Positions 34,195 through 44,288 of a stretch of DNA of 64,000 bases are shown one piece after another. A model generated the notes under the pieces. The model saw nothing but the letters and a program-made list of their open reading frames with translations. It did not search any database and had not been told where the DNA came from. Every line of letters starts with the position of its first letter. Position 1 is the stretch's first letter. The stretch is from Photobacterium marinum. GTDB taxonomy: Bacteria; Pseudomonadota; Gammaproteobacteria; Enterobacterales; Vibrionaceae. A program made the position numbers and the translations under genes. Where the stretch lies: NCBI RefSeq assembly GCF_000331515.1, contig NZ_AMZO01000006.1, positions 620,001-684,000 on the forward strand, given 5' to 3'.

Positions 34195-35169
34195 ATGAAG
34201 CAGGTTGTTTTAGCTGGTATGGTTGGTCTTGCGCTTGTCGGATGTAATTCAGGTTCATCTGATAGCAATACGAGTGCTGCAAAGTTTAATTTGGCCTTCT
34301 CTGATGCGCCGGTCGATAGTCTGAAGAAGGTGTGTGTGGCTTTTGATCAGATTTCGGTAAAGCAAACGGATGAAGATGAATCAAGCTGGGGGACGGCTTC
34401 ATTTGCGGCTGATCAAAGCTCTGCTGAGTGTATCCCGGACACTTATTCAATTCCTGTTGATGCCGATGGTAACCCTTTGTTTATGGTCATTAACCTGATG
34501 GCTTTCCAGGGAGAGAAATCACTACAGGTTTTGAGTGACGAAGCCCTGGAGGCTGGAACATATACACAGATTCGCCTTAATGCGGTTGCAAGTGGTGATT
34601 ATGGTGATCCAGTTAATACACCGTATTCTCATGTTGTGACTGACAGCGATCAGGTGATGGCGCTGGGTTACACCAATGCCAATGGCAAGATTATCATTCC
34701 TGATTCTTTTGAGATCTCTGCATCGACAGCGCCTAAATACACGCTTGAGTTCGATCTGCGCAAAGGTATTGTTGAAAACAAAGCACATGGCTATCGTTTG
34801 AAGACAACAGCCATTCGTATGGTGAACAACGAAAGTGTTGCGACAATCAATGGTTCTGTCGGTGCGTCATCGTGCAGTAACGATATCAGCGATGCTCACG
34901 TTTATGTTTACACCACACCGAACGATGGTAATTATGGCGATATTCAGGAAGACAGCACAAATGCACCATACGCGACTACCGCTGTTGATGCATCAACGGG
35001 ATCGTTTGAAGTTGGCTATGTTCCGTTAGGCACATACGACATTGCACTTGTATGTAATGGTAGTGTTGATCATCCAGAGGAAGACAACAGCGCTGTGCTG
35101 AATATTGATACCGGCTCAATCCACAAGGATGCGGTTCTTACGACAGAGAACTTGACGGTTACTTTCTGA
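34195..35169 (+). CDS. DUF4382 domain lipoprotein
   Basis: A 324-aa lipoprotein. The signal MKQVVLAGMVGLALVGC has the lipobox LVGC. The DUF4382 domain (about 30-210) begins FNLAFSDAPVDSLKKVCVAF and includes the typical LEAGTYTQIRL segment. The C-terminal 100 residues look like a carboxypeptidase-regulatory-like beta sandwich (TINGSVGASSC, GSFEVGYVPLGTYDI). ATG 34195 has AAAGG seven bases upstream; the longer frame from 34084 lacks support. Function unknown; probably on the outer membrane. Confidence 0.85.
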   Translation: MKQVVLAGMVGLALVGCNSGSSDSNTSAAKFNLAFSDAPVDSLKKVCVAFDQISVKQTDEDESSWGTASFAADQSSAECIPDTYSIPVDADGNPLFMVINLMAFQGEKSLQVLSDEALEAGTYTQIRLNAVASGDYGDPVNTPYSHVVTDSDQVMALGYTNANGKIIIPDSFEISASTAPKYTLEFDLRKGIVENKAHGYRLKTTAIRMVNNESVATINGSVGASSCSNDISDAHVYVYTTPNDGNYGDIQEDSTNAPYATTAVDASTGSFEVGYVPLGTYDIALVCNGSVDHPEEDNSAVLNIDTGSIHKDAVLTTENLTVTF

Positions 35170-35201
35170 TACCAAACAGAACGATAACCTGGCCTAATTT
35201 T

Positions 35202-35230
35202 GAAGCCCGCTATAAATGCGGGCTTCTTTG
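35202..35230 (+). terminator. Terminator after the DUF4382 gene
   Basis: GAAGCCCGC pairs perfectly with GCGGGCTTC around TATAAAT and is followed by a short T run. Confidence 0.85.
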
Positions 35231-35330
35231 TTTATAACTATTTTAAAATCAACTAATTATTCACCAAGCCTCACATTTTTCCTCAGATAATGGGCGTAGA
35301 ATCTTTCGTTATCTCCTGAGGGAGTCAGTG

Positions 35331-35381
35331 TCAGCCCGGCATTGTTTCTCATTATTACAGACGAATGCCGACCGGGGCTGA
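35331..35381 (+). other. Structured leader of the malic enzyme gene
   Basis: TCAGCCC (35331) pairs with GGGCTGA (35375) and inside it GGCATT (35338) pairs with AATGCC (35364). The hairpin ends 28 bases before the start codon and could influence translation or transcript stability. Confidence 0.45.
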
Positions 35382-35409
35382 TTGTCGAAATTAAGACTGG
35401 AGGGATACC

Positions 35410-37125
35410 ATGACGATAGGCAAGTACCTGCGTTGGAAAGATGAAAATGGCAATGAGTTCAGACCCGTTTCCTTAACTGGTACCGCACTGCTCAATGACC
35501 GTACACTGAACAAAAGCACTGCATTTACTTATGAAGAGCGGGAAGCGTTTCAGCTGGATGGCTTACTCCCTCCACGTGTTCAGACTTTCGAAGATCAGCT
35601 TAACCGTGTTTACGATGGCTTCAGGAATGCATCGACGGATATCGAAAAATACCTATTCCTGAGGGCATTGCAGGATCGTAACGAAACGCTGTTTTATGCA
35701 CTGCTTTCACATCATGTTGAGGAAATGACGCCAATCATTTATACCCCTACGGTGGGTAAGGCGTGTCAGGAATTCAGCCATCGTTATCAGAAAGCGCGTG
35801 GCCTTTATATCACCGAAGATAATGTCGATAACATGGGTGAACTTGCCCGGCACTTCATGGGTAAAGATATCAAGATCATCGTGGTAACTGACAGCCAGGG
35901 TATTCTTGGGCTGGGTGACCAGGGCGTTGGCGGTATGGGCATTCCGATTGGTAAGTTGTCACTTTATACACTGGGTGCGGGTATTCACCCTGCACACTGC
36001 TTACCAATTGCGCTTGATATTGGTACGGATAATCAGGAGCTGTTGGATGATCCAATGTACCTAGGTGTGCCTCGTAAGCGTCTGCGTGGCGAAGAGTACA
36101 AAGCTTTCATTAAGAAATTTGTCCATCAAGTTAAGCGCCATTTCCCTAAGGCAGTGCTTCAGTGGGAAGACTTCAGTAAGTCGAATGCATTCGATAACCT
36201 TAATGATTATGAAGACTACCTGCCATCATTTAATGATGACATTCAGGGTACAGGTTCAGTTGTACTGGCCGGTATTCTGGGCGCAGTCAAAATCAAAGAG
36301 GAAACATTGGCAGACCAGACTTATGTCGTTTATGGTGCCGGTGCTGGTGGTGTCGGGGTTGCAGATCAGATTTATGCCGGTCTGTTGAAAGAGGGCTGCA
36401 CCCAGCAAGCTGCCCGCGATAAGATTTTCATTCTCGATTCTCAGGGATTGGTTTTTGATGATCGTGATGGACTGGATGAGTACAAGAAACGCTACGCCAA
36501 ACCACACACTATCGCTGCCGACTGGCATACCGAAGAGCTTGGCAAGGTGACGTTGACTGAGCTGATCAACAACCACCCGGTAACTGTGCTTCTGGGAACC
36601 AGTGGTATCGGTGGGGCATTCAAAGAAGAGCATGTCCAGAAGATGATGGAATACACTAAGCGTCCTATGGTGTTCCCACTGTCTAACCCGACGGCTAACT
36701 GTGAAGCGCTACCTGCAGATATTTACCAGTGGAGTGACGGCCAGGCGATTGTTGCGACAGGTAGCCCGTTCGGTAACGTTGATTACAACGGTACTGAATA
36801 TCGTATCGGGCAGGGCAATAACGTCTTTATCTTCCCTGGTGTCGGCCTTGCTGCGATTGTCTCGCAGACTAAGAAAGTTACTATGGATATGTTCACCATG
36901 GCGTCGTACGCGCTGGCTGAATGTGTCTCAGAAGAAGATCTGGCGGCGGGTTGTGTTTACCCAAGGATTAAAGAGCTGAAAGAAGTCTCGCATCATGTAG
37001 CGATGACAATTCTTAAGCATATGCAGGAGACAGATCCAGATTCTACTTTGCGTGGCAAAGATATTGACTTGGAAGTGGTAGAGCATATGTGGGAGCCGAC
37101 TTATCTGCCATACCGTCGCGTATAG
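35410..37125 (+). CDS. maeA: NAD-dependent malic enzyme (oxaloacetate-decarboxylating)
   Basis: A 571-aa cytosolic enzyme converting malate to pyruvate and CO2 with NAD. Malic-enzyme landmarks: TPIIYTPTVGKACQEF, VTDSQGILGLGDQGVGGMGI, metal and substrate segment WEDFSKSNAFD, then the Rossmann motif VVYGAGAGGVG and FPLSNPTANCEA. The length fits the large SfcA/MaeA class. A strong GGAGGG precedes the ATG. It is a monocistronic gene with its own leader and terminator. Confidence 0.95.
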   Translation: MTIGKYLRWKDENGNEFRPVSLTGTALLNDRTLNKSTAFTYEEREAFQLDGLLPPRVQTFEDQLNRVYDGFRNASTDIEKYLFLRALQDRNETLFYALLSHHVEEMTPIIYTPTVGKACQEFSHRYQKARGLYITEDNVDNMGELARHFMGKDIKIIVVTDSQGILGLGDQGVGGMGIPIGKLSLYTLGAGIHPAHCLPIALDIGTDNQELLDDPMYLGVPRKRLRGEEYKAFIKKFVHQVKRHFPKAVLQWEDFSKSNAFDNLNDYEDYLPSFNDDIQGTGSVVLAGILGAVKIKEETLADQTYVVYGAGAGGVGVADQIYAGLLKEGCTQQAARDKIFILDSQGLVFDDRDGLDEYKKRYAKPHTIAADWHTEELGKVTLTELINNHPVTVLLGTSGIGGAFKEEHVQKMMEYTKRPMVFPLSNPTANCEALPADIYQWSDGQAIVATGSPFGNVDYNGTEYRIGQGNNVFIFPGVGLAAIVSQTKKVTMDMFTMASYALAECVSEEDLAAGCVYPRIKELKEVSHHVAMTILKHMQETDPDSTLRGKDIDLEVVEHMWEPTYLPYRRV

Positions 37126-37149
37126 CGAAAAAGTATACTTCAACGAACA

Positions 37150-37178
37150 AAGCCTAGGTCATTCGTTCTAGGCTTTTT
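37150..37178 (+). terminator. Terminator after maeA
   Basis: AAGCCTAG pairs with CTAGGCTT around GTCATTCGTT and is followed by TTTT. Confidence 0.88.
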
Positions 37179-37581
37179 TCTAGAGCAGAGCCTAGCTTAT
37201 CTCCCATTATCCCTTGTTAGCATGCTAAAAGAACCTTTCCCAGAGCTTGTTGGACAGTCGGTGCTACATGACCACTTAGTCCTTAAAGATGATGTCGTCA
37301 TCAATTTTGAATTCATTCGATATAAACTCATAGAGTTGTTGTCGTGATGAGCTCTGATTAAAAATAGAAAACCTCGTGGGATGCTGAGTTTGTCAACAAT
37401 TGGAAAGGGCTTGCTATACAGCAAGCCCTTTTTCTAACTGTAGTTAGATGGATGCGCTAAAAACTATTTAGTTGTATCACTCCAATAAATGTAAACAAGC
37501 TAAAAGTTTCTGTTGAGTGATTTATCAATTTGGTGCTTAATACGAGACTTTTTTGTGAAGCAATAACAGGTAAAAATAAGA
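37179..37581. other. Intergenic region with an isolated terminator
   Basis: A perfect 12-bp hairpin (AAAGGGCTTGCT/AGCAAGCCCTTT, loop ATAC) at 37404-37431 is followed by TT. A 41-codon plus-strand frame at 37222-37347 (MLKEPFPELV...) has a protein-like composition but no ribosome-binding site, and may be a gene remnant ended by this terminator. Confidence 0.45.
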
Positions 37582-39195
37582 ATGAACTGGCGCTTTTCAG
37601 CTCTATCTGTGTGTGTCTTGACTGTTGCCTTAACCGGCTGTAAAGAAGAGGATAATGGTTCTGGATATTATGTTAAAGATGCTCAGCATCGCATTGCAGT
37701 ATCGAGTCAGAATTTAGAGGAAATTGATGTGCAAGTGGCGCAGGTGCAAAATTTGCCTGCAGGTGATGTCTTTCAGTTTGATGACATTGAATTTGTTGAT
37801 GAAGGGTTAGCGTGGAGTATTTATAACCGAACGCCCCAATCTATCAATTCGTTAGCGGTTCGACTGGGAGATAAGCAGCAATTAGCCTTGCTTAAGCTTT
37901 CTCAAACTTTGCCTGCGTATAGTCAGGCTAAGCTGTCTTCTTCAACTCATACATTGAGTAAACTTGATTTTGAAGACCAGCTAAAACTATTTGCACCTAA
38001 AGTCCAAATAGCTGGATTTGGCGTTGATTGCAGTGATCAAAGCAAAACGTGTTATAACGCCCCGGATGATGCTCAACGCATTATCTATGAAACCGTATTG
38101 ATTAATATGCGCAATGCGTTTAATCGAAAAAGCTTCTCACAGTTTGCCGATAACTTTTTTGCAGATGCCGCTAATTGCACTAAGTACTCAGGATGTAGCA
38201 GTTATGGTGATCCGCTATTAAGTTACTCGACGAAAAATTTGCTAACAATGGGTATGAGCGAGCATCAGCTTGGTATGAAGGTGATGCGCAATAAGTATGC
38301 GGCTGAGGGTATGGGGGGCGGTAGTTCTCCAGATATCAACTTACCTGTTGCAAGTTCTGGCGGTTGGGCTTCTTATTGGGAATCATATATTACTCCAAGC
38401 TCTGCTAACTATCGCCCTTATTCTGTGGCAACCTATAACACCATTTTTCATGAAGTTGCACATGCATACGGGTTTAATCATGATAGTGGAATGACCTACG
38501 GCTTTGCTGATGCCTGGGCGAAAACATATGTGCAGGAAAACCTGACTCAGGCTCAACGTGAAAACAGAAATGTACTTGAGTTGCCAAGTGTGTTGGTAGA
38601 CAGCAAGGCGATAGGCAAAGGTAAGGTTCGACTTTCTTACTACCGTCCTGTATCAAAAGCCGTTAGCAATCAGGTTGAATTGCAAATTATTAGCGGGCAA
38701 GCGATGGGGGTACAAATTGCTTATAACTCAAATCAGCCGGGTTCTACTGTTGATGTAACGTTTAACCCTATTCCAAAGGCTCCTGTTTATATCCGTAGCG
38801 TTGCTGATAATGGTGATTACATATCTACGCTTCAGCTAAAGGCAAGCGATATGGTGGAATCGCCAAGTTATACGTTTGGGGGCAAAAAATACACAATTCT
38901 CGAAGATGAATTGCTTGATTCTGAGGCAAATGGATGGGCAATACGTAAGCTTTGCGATCAACCTAACCAAGAGTTAGCGGAAAAAGCAGATTATCAAAAA
39001 TTGTGGGACTATATGTCATCCAATGATTTGTTGGCAGGTTTGACTAAAGGCAAATTCTTGAGTCGCGATGAGCCATCCGGCTATTTGATTTGGATGTTAG
39101 AATTTAAGCCAGATCAAATGGTATCGAGTAAGTACCGAATGGTAGATAGTCTTGGTGCTGACAAAGGCCTGGTTTGTGTTGAGCCGGCTATTTAA
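37582..39195 (+). CDS. Metzincin-like zinc metalloprotease lipoprotein
   Basis: A 537-aa lipoprotein with signal ending LTGC (Cys20). The zinc site HEVAHAYGFNH (290-300) follows HExxHxxGxxH, and a Met four residues later (GMTYG, Met304) could be a close Met-turn. This suggests a metzincin-type peptidase, although spacing to the Met-turn is unusually short. Several cysteine pairs (150/157, 199/205) may form disulfides. The C-terminal 200 residues are beta-rich. It is probably surface-exposed or periplasmic; the substrate is unknown. It stands alone between two terminators. Confidence 0.75.
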   Translation: MNWRFSALSVCVLTVALTGCKEEDNGSGYYVKDAQHRIAVSSQNLEEIDVQVAQVQNLPAGDVFQFDDIEFVDEGLAWSIYNRTPQSINSLAVRLGDKQQLALLKLSQTLPAYSQAKLSSSTHTLSKLDFEDQLKLFAPKVQIAGFGVDCSDQSKTCYNAPDDAQRIIYETVLINMRNAFNRKSFSQFADNFFADAANCTKYSGCSSYGDPLLSYSTKNLLTMGMSEHQLGMKVMRNKYAAEGMGGGSSPDINLPVASSGGWASYWESYITPSSANYRPYSVATYNTIFHEVAHAYGFNHDSGMTYGFADAWAKTYVQENLTQAQRENRNVLELPSVLVDSKAIGKGKVRLSYYRPVSKAVSNQVELQIISGQAMGVQIAYNSNQPGSTVDVTFNPIPKAPVYIRSVADNGDYISTLQLKASDMVESPSYTFGGKKYTILEDELLDSEANGWAIRKLCDQPNQELAEKADYQKLWDYMSSNDLLAGLTKGKFLSRDEPSGYLIWMLEFKPDQMVSSKYRMVDSLGADKGLVCVEPAI

Positions 39196-39208
39196 AAGAC
39201 ATCACTAT

Positions 39209-39240
39209 AAAAACCGAAAGTTTCTGACTTTTGGTTTTTT
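39209..39240 (+). terminator. Terminator after the metalloprotease gene
   Basis: AAAAACC-GAAAGT pairs with ACTTT-GGTTTTT around TTCTG and ends in a T run. Confidence 0.85.
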
Positions 39241-39539
39241 AGTTTTAAGTCAAATATGCTTAGTGAGATGTATTTGCTTTGGTTAATCAAAATATGAAAA
39301 TAACATGTTGTTCATTATTGTAATTTGTTAACTATAGTCGGATTTGGTTGGTAGTAGGTAATGCGCTTGGGTTAAGTTATTGAATAAAAATAATATTATT
39401 TTAGAGGTACTCAGGGACGTGAGGGAAGAGAGCATTTGTAGAATAGCTGTGAGAAGAATTAAACTATCATCGAACGCGTATTTTCCGGGTTTTAATACGA
39501 TGAATTGACTGCTAAGATGATTCCTATAAGACATTAGTT

Positions 39540-39750
39540 TCGAAAAACAATAATAAGGCTCATAAACTTATGGTGAGCCGCTCCCGAGTACAGAGCTTAA
39601 CGCTGGTTTGGCCGCCGATCTGTTAAGTTATCTTGTACTTAAACTTTTTGGCGTTGCTGCATAGCTGGGCTTACTCTCAGTTGGAAACAAAATGAAGGTA
39701 GGTTTAATTAGTAACCAAAACCCGATGATTTCATCGGGTTTTTTGTTTTT
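39540..39750 (+). ncRNA. Candidate small RNA with 5' hairpin and terminator
   Basis: A 550-base gap contains TTGACT (39505) and TATAAG (39525, spacer 14, short) as a weak promoter. A hairpin GGCTCA/TGAGCC (39557-39579) follows, and a strong terminator (CCCGATG/CATCGGG then TTTTTTGTTTTT) ends it at about 39750. There is no supported open frame between. The terminator may also serve the minus-strand diguanylate cyclase. The RNA is a guess from structure. Confidence 0.35.
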
Positions 39751-39798
39751 GAACGTTTTCTAACTGATTTGCTATTTAGCCTAGAGGTGGGAAACTAC

Positions 39799-41046
39799 TT
39801 AGTTTTGACAGACCTGGTTTCGTCCTGACTCTTTGGCTTTATATAAAGCGACATCCGCTTCTTTAATCACATTCGCTGGTTTATGGTCAGGGAAGCTGTC
39901 AGCGACACCAATACTTACCGTGACTTTGATGGGTTTTGCTTTCGAATCTTGCTTTTTGTGTTTCTTTGTTCCGGTTTTCTCATCTTCTGGTTGTACGTCA
40001 GGCTGTTTCAGTTGTATTTCAAAGTCAGCAATTTCTTTGCGAAAATGCTCCAGGTATTCAATACACTGAGCAGTTTCTTTCCCTTTAAATAGAATCGTGA
40101 ACTCTTCACCACCGTAACGAAACACTTCAGCCCCACCTTTGATTTGCTTTAGGAAGCTGGCAACAAGTTTTAAAACATCATCGCCGGTATCGTGGCCGTA
40201 GGTATCGTTAAAATTTTTAAAGTGGTCGATATCCAGCATCGCCAGGGTGTAGGTTCTTCCCAGGTATTTCATCTCGGTTTCGAGTGCTCTTCGGCTTGGG
40301 ATACCGGTTAACTGATCTATATAGGCCAGTTCATGGCTACAGGTGATGATATTGAGTAACAGCAATATGGCTGCCACAGAAAACGCAGTACTGGAGATAA
40401 ATGCCTGTTGGAATACTGAAAAGGTAATGCCTGCAAAGACTAGGCTGATGAATATAGCCTGATCATAGCCATGGTTACGTTTCAGGATGGTAGAGCCACA
40501 GGCAAAGCCAACACCGAGGTACAGCAGGATCAGCAAAACAGGCATGGGGGAAACACCTGGAATCGCATATAAGTAACTGTCCCACAGTTGGCTGAGGTCT
40601 CTTTCGGCAAAGTGGTTGGCAACCAGACTTGCCCAGGCGACCTGTAAAACAAGAAAAATGATATAGCCACTGCCGAAGCGTGAAAACAGCCTCCTTTCAG
40701 GGAGCAGGTGGAGCTGAAGTAAATTAAGCGGCAACAGGGTTACTAGCAGAATATAGATCAGGTGTGTTTTATTGTCGGCAAGCGGTGATTGCAGGTGAGT
40801 TTGGATAACGTAGAAAGCGATAAGCATCAGCACAGCCGTCAGGGCTGTCTTTCCCTGATTGAAAGGTTGGCTTAACAGAATAACGATACCAAGCAAGATA
40901 TAGGGTAGCGCCAGGAGCAACCCGTGATATGGGGCAAAGGCCGTCAAAGCCGGTTCTAATGAGAACATCATCAGAACAGCCAGTGCCAAGGGTAGCCCGA
41001 AGCGTACTCCGGCGCTTCTGAATATTGCAAATGAAACTTGTGACAT
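39799..41046 (-). CDS. Membrane-bound diguanylate cyclase (GGDEF)
   Basis: A 415-aa inner-membrane protein with about eight hydrophobic segments in residues 15-235 and a GGDEF domain from about 240. The domain includes the substrate motif LDIDHFKNFNDTYGHDTGDD and active site RYGGEEF (312-316), so it should make cyclic di-GMP. No RxxD inhibitory site precedes GGEEF. A charged low-complexity insertion (about 345-375, rich in Asp, Glu, Lys) interrupts the domain before VTVSIGVADS, which is unusual. Signals sensed by the membrane part are unknown. Confidence 0.9.
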   Translation of the reverse strand: MSQVSFAIFRSAGVRFGLPLALAVLMMFSLEPALTAFAPYHGLLLALPYILLGIVILLSQPFNQGKTALTAVLMLIAFYVIQTHLQSPLADNKTHLIYILLVTLLPLNLLQLHLLPERRLFSRFGSGYIIFLVLQVAWASLVANHFAERDLSQLWDSYLYAIPGVSPMPVLLILLYLGVGFACGSTILKRNHGYDQAIFISLVFAGITFSVFQQAFISSTAFSVAAILLLLNIITCSHELAYIDQLTGIPSRRALETEMKYLGRTYTLAMLDIDHFKNFNDTYGHDTGDDVLKLVASFLKQIKGGAEVFRYGGEEFTILFKGKETAQCIEYLEHFRKEIADFEIQLKQPDVQPEDEKTGTKKHKKQDSKAKPIKVTVSIGVADSFPDHKPANVIKEADVALYKAKESGRNQVCQN

Positions 41047-41181
41047 TACAACTCATTTCCCTGTCAAGATGTACTACAGGGTGTTTTCTTCCGTAAAAAT
41101 GTGAATTATATTGCTCATGCTTTATGTTAATTAGTTTTGCAAGGAAGCGAACAATAGCTCCCTGAATCTATCTACTGTCTT

Positions 41182-41748
41182 TTATTTTGCCGTTTTGAAC
41201 AGAAATGGAAATAACGCCTTTCTTTGTTCAAGTGTAAGCTTTTCTACACATTCAATGTTTCGCTCAGGGATACTTTCTGGAGCAGGATAATGCTTCAGCA
41301 CTCTTTCCATACTGTCTTCACGGATTAGGTGAAATACCGGATAAGGCGAACGGTTAGTGAGGTTTTCTGCATCCTCTGGTTCAGTACCGTAAAAGCAATA
41401 ATCCGGATGGAAACTGGCGACCTGATAGATACCTTCTTTGCCGGTCTGGATGATGAGTGCATCCACAAGATTAAGGAACTGGTTATAGTCGTCAAAATCG
41501 GCAAAGAGTGTCGGTGTTACTACCAGGGTTGTTTCCAGTTCGTCCACTGGCGTCTGATCTAGATCCAAAAGTTGCTGATATATATCTTCAAACAACATTT
41601 CTTCGCTTTCAGCTTCACTGATGTGGATTTTAATCTGTTTGTTGCGGTTAGGTTTAGCGGCAAAAGGGCATAGATTGAGTCCGATCACGACATCTTCGAG
41701 CCACTGCTGGATCTGTTGTTTGATTTCTGAACTATGTTGAGCTGACAT
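41182..41748 (-). CDS. DUF1415 family protein
   Basis: A 188-aa cytosolic protein of the DUF1415 family, with the typical WLEDVVIGLNLCPFAAKP near the N-terminus, YQVASFHPDYCF in the middle and RSPYPVFHLIREDSM later. Function unknown. It is a separate gene between a diguanylate cyclase and RNase II. Confidence 0.9.
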   Translation of the reverse strand: MSAQHSSEIKQQIQQWLEDVVIGLNLCPFAAKPNRNKQIKIHISEAESEEMLFEDIYQQLLDLDQTPVDELETTLVVTPTLFADFDDYNQFLNLVDALIIQTGKEGIYQVASFHPDYCFYGTEPEDAENLTNRSPYPVFHLIREDSMERVLKHYPAPESIPERNIECVEKLTLEQRKALFPFLFKTAK

Positions 41749-41816
41749 TGCTGACTCTTTTTAGAATATTTTGACGTAAGAGTAACAATATTAAGCGAGA
41801 TTAAAAGAAGTGATGT

Positions 41817-41843
41817 AAAAAAAGAGCCAGTTCTCACTGGCCC
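41817..41843 (-). terminator. Terminator after RNase II
   Basis: On the minus strand GGCCAGT pairs with ACTGGCTC around GAGA, followed by seven T. Confidence 0.9.
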
Positions 41844-41871
41844 TTTCGATATTAACTGAGTGGAAAAGCGA

Positions 41872-43881
41872 TTAAGCTTGTTCTTCAGTTTGCTGGGATT
41901 CGTTTTTTGCTTCTGCTTTAGGAGCAGGGAACTCTTTAACTGGTTTAGCTACCAGTTGGCGAGTTGCCGCACGAACTTCAGCAAGCTTAATTTCGAAAGT
42001 ATCACCAAGCTGGTATTCTTTTACCTTATCAATATTGATGATGCCCAGATCACCGTTACATTCGATGCGCTGTTTGTTGTCCAGAATCAGCGGGCTTGGA
42101 ATGAAGGCTGCCGCACCGTTTTCAAGCAGGCGAACACGCATACCAGCACGATTGATATCGAACACTTCTGCGGTAAATACAGTTTCTTCTTTTACAGCAT
42201 CTTTCAGCAGGCGAACATACAGCCAGTCAGCAACGTCACGCTCAGCCATTCGATGGTGACGACGGTGGTTGGCAATCTCTTCACCAACACTGTCATCTGG
42301 CTTCTGGCTTGGCTCATTACCGCTGATGATTCCCTTAAGCAGGCGATGGTTGATCATGTCACCATACTTACGGATTGGGGATGTCCAAGTCGCATAAACG
42401 TCTAGGCCCATAGCATAGTGAGGTGCTGGAGCATTGCCTACTTCACTGTATGCCTGGAACTTACGCAGACGGTTGTCCAGGTAAGTGGTGTCCTGATCAT
42501 TCAGCCAGCGACGCAATGCGCTGAAACCTTCAAGAGACAGAAGCTGTTCTTTCTCGAATGGTGCGTTGGCTTCAGTCAGAAAGTCCATCGCTGTATCCAG
42601 CTTCTCTGGGTTAAAACCGTTGTGGTAGTTGAATACACCGGTACCGAATTTGCTTTGCAGCATACGACCTGCACAGATGTTCGCAGTGATCATCGCTTCT
42701 TCAATCATGCGGTTCGCTGTACGGCGCGGATCGGTATGAATCGCGATAACGTCGTTGTCTTCACTTAGCTCGAAACGGTAATCAGGACGATCCGGGAATA
42801 CTACTGCGTTGTTTGCACGCCAGCTGCTGCGGGCATTAGCAAAGCCATGTAAGGCATTAACCTGCTCGGCAATGATTTCATTCGGAGCCCAGTTTTCACA
42901 ACTGCCGTTCTCTAGCAGATCAGAAACATTGTCGTAAGCCAGACGGCCCTGAGACTTAATCCATGCTGCAAAGAACTGAATGTCGTCCTGGATAACACCA
43001 TCCTGATTAACTGTTGCACGACAGCAGATGGCCGGACGTTTTTCATTTTCCATCAGGGAACAAAGTTCATCACTCAGTTCACGTGGAAGCATCGGAATAT
43101 TTCGGCCAGGAAGATAAATGGTAAAGCCACGTTCGCGAGCTTCATCATCCATTTTGTTACCGACTGCGATGTAAGATGTTGGATCGGCAATGGCGATAGT
43201 AATCTCGAAGCTGCCGTCTTCTTTCTTTACTGTGTAGATAGCATCATCCATATCTTTGGTAGATTCGCTATCGATAGTGATGAATGGCAGGTCCGTCAGA
43301 TCCTGGCGTTCCAGACCCTCATCCAGCATATTCCAGCTTTCTTGTGGTTCCGGTTCTGCATTTGGTAGTTCATGACGGGCCAGTGTTACCCACCATGGTG
43401 CAATTTTATCGTTGCTGTCTGTTATTTTTTCTTTGATTTCACAGAAAAATGTTTTGTTGTCGCCTACTAGCGGGTGGCGAGTCATGTTCGCAACTACCCA
43501 GTCACCTTCTTTCAGAAGTTCCGGGTTGAGGCCTTTTACAGCGCGAGCTTTGATTGCGTCTTTTAATTGCGGATGATCTGGAACAACATGCAGACGATCA
43601 CGGATAAGCTTTACGCGACCGATAAAGCGGGTAATGAACTGCTCAACCAGCTCTTGAGGTTCTGCGACTTCACGCTCTTTTTCTGTACGAATAACTGCAA
43701 CAACACGGTCACCGTGCATTACATTTTTCATATAGTTAGGCGGAATGAAGACACTTTCTTTGTTGTCGGTTTCCAGAAAACCAAAGCCACGGTCAGTTGC
43801 TTTGATATTACCTTCCTTTTTTGGAAGCGTTTCCTGAATTTGTTTTTTTAGCTGTGCTAGTAATGGATTATCTTGAAACAT
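41872..43881 (-). CDS. rnb: Exoribonuclease II
   Basis: A 669-aa 3'-5' exoribonuclease. The start [15 protein letters not shown] matches E. coli RNase II, so I chose ATG 43881 over 43911. Cold-shock domains lie at about 20-180. The RNB catalytic motif [14 protein letters not shown] supplies Asp204, 210, 212 and 213. The S1 domain is at about 560-640, followed by a short acidic tail rich in Glu and Gln. It degrades unstructured mRNA processively. Confidence 0.96.
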   Translation of the reverse strand: MFQDNPLLAQLKKQIQETLPKKEGNIKATDRGFGFLETDNKESVFIPPNYMKNVMHGDRVVAVIRTEKEREVAEPQELVEQFITRFIGRVKLIRDRLHVVPDHPQLKDAIKARAVKGLNPELLKEGDWVVANMTRHPLVGDNKTFFCEIKEKITDSNDKIAPWWVTLARHELPNAEPEPQESWNMLDEGLERQDLTDLPFITIDSESTKDMDDAIYTVKKEDGSFEITIAIADPTSYIAVGNKMDDEARERGFTIYLPGRNIPMLPRELSDELCSLMENEKRPAICCRATVNQDGVIQDDIQFFAAWIKSQGRLAYDNVSDLLENGSCENWAPNEIIAEQVNALHGFANARSSWRANNAVVFPDRPDYRFELSEDNDVIAIHTDPRRTANRMIEEAMITANICAGRMLQSKFGTGVFNYHNGFNPEKLDTAMDFLTEANAPFEKEQLLSLEGFSALRRWLNDQDTTYLDNRLRKFQAYSEVGNAPAPHYAMGLDVYATWTSPIRKYGDMINHRLLKGIISGNEPSQKPDDSVGEEIANHRRHHRMAERDVADWLYVRLLKDAVKEETVFTAEVFDINRAGMRVRLLENGAAAFIPSPLILDNKQRIECNGDLGIINIDKVKEYQLGDTFEIKLAEVRAATRQLVAKPVKEFPAPKAEAKNESQQTEEQA

Positions 43882-44288
43882 TATGCCCGGTCTCAGATTG
43901 TGAACGGACACACTATAAGGCCTTCATGCGCTAAAACCAAGTTCTATGCGCCTTTAAGCTGCCATTCTGATGGACTTTCAATATGCCTTGAAAATGCGGG
44001 TTGTGAGGTGCTTTCCATTGTGTCAGCGCCACAGATATGCACCTGAAAGCTGCTTTTATTTGAGAATGGTATCAATAAGTTACTGATTATTTGCATGAAT
44101 ATTTTTTCTAAGTATGAGACTGAACTGTTGAGATGTTTGCATTCGTTATGGGATTTAGAGCGCAGATCGTCACACTCCCAATGATTACCGCTATCAAAGC
44201 TACAGGAATTTGGTAAACAAGGTATTGGCACTGACAAAAAAATAAGTGTCTGTTCTTAATATAGTGCTCAGTTGGCCGGGGGCGAAAT
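43882..44288. other. Divergent intergenic region
   Basis: About 400 bases between rnb and a diguanylate cyclase gene. A 97-codon minus-strand frame (43944-44237) has no convincing ribosome-binding site or protein-like pattern, so I leave it out. Promoters of both flanking genes are expected here. Confidence 0.4.

Noticed and set aside
37222..37347. 41-codon plus-strand frame between maeA and the metalloprotease
   Set aside because: The composition is protein-like but there is no ribosome-binding site or recognisable family; noted only as a possible remnant.
43944..44237. 97-codon minus-strand frame upstream of rnb
   Set aside because: No start signal, no family likeness, and it fills the promoter gap between divergent genes.
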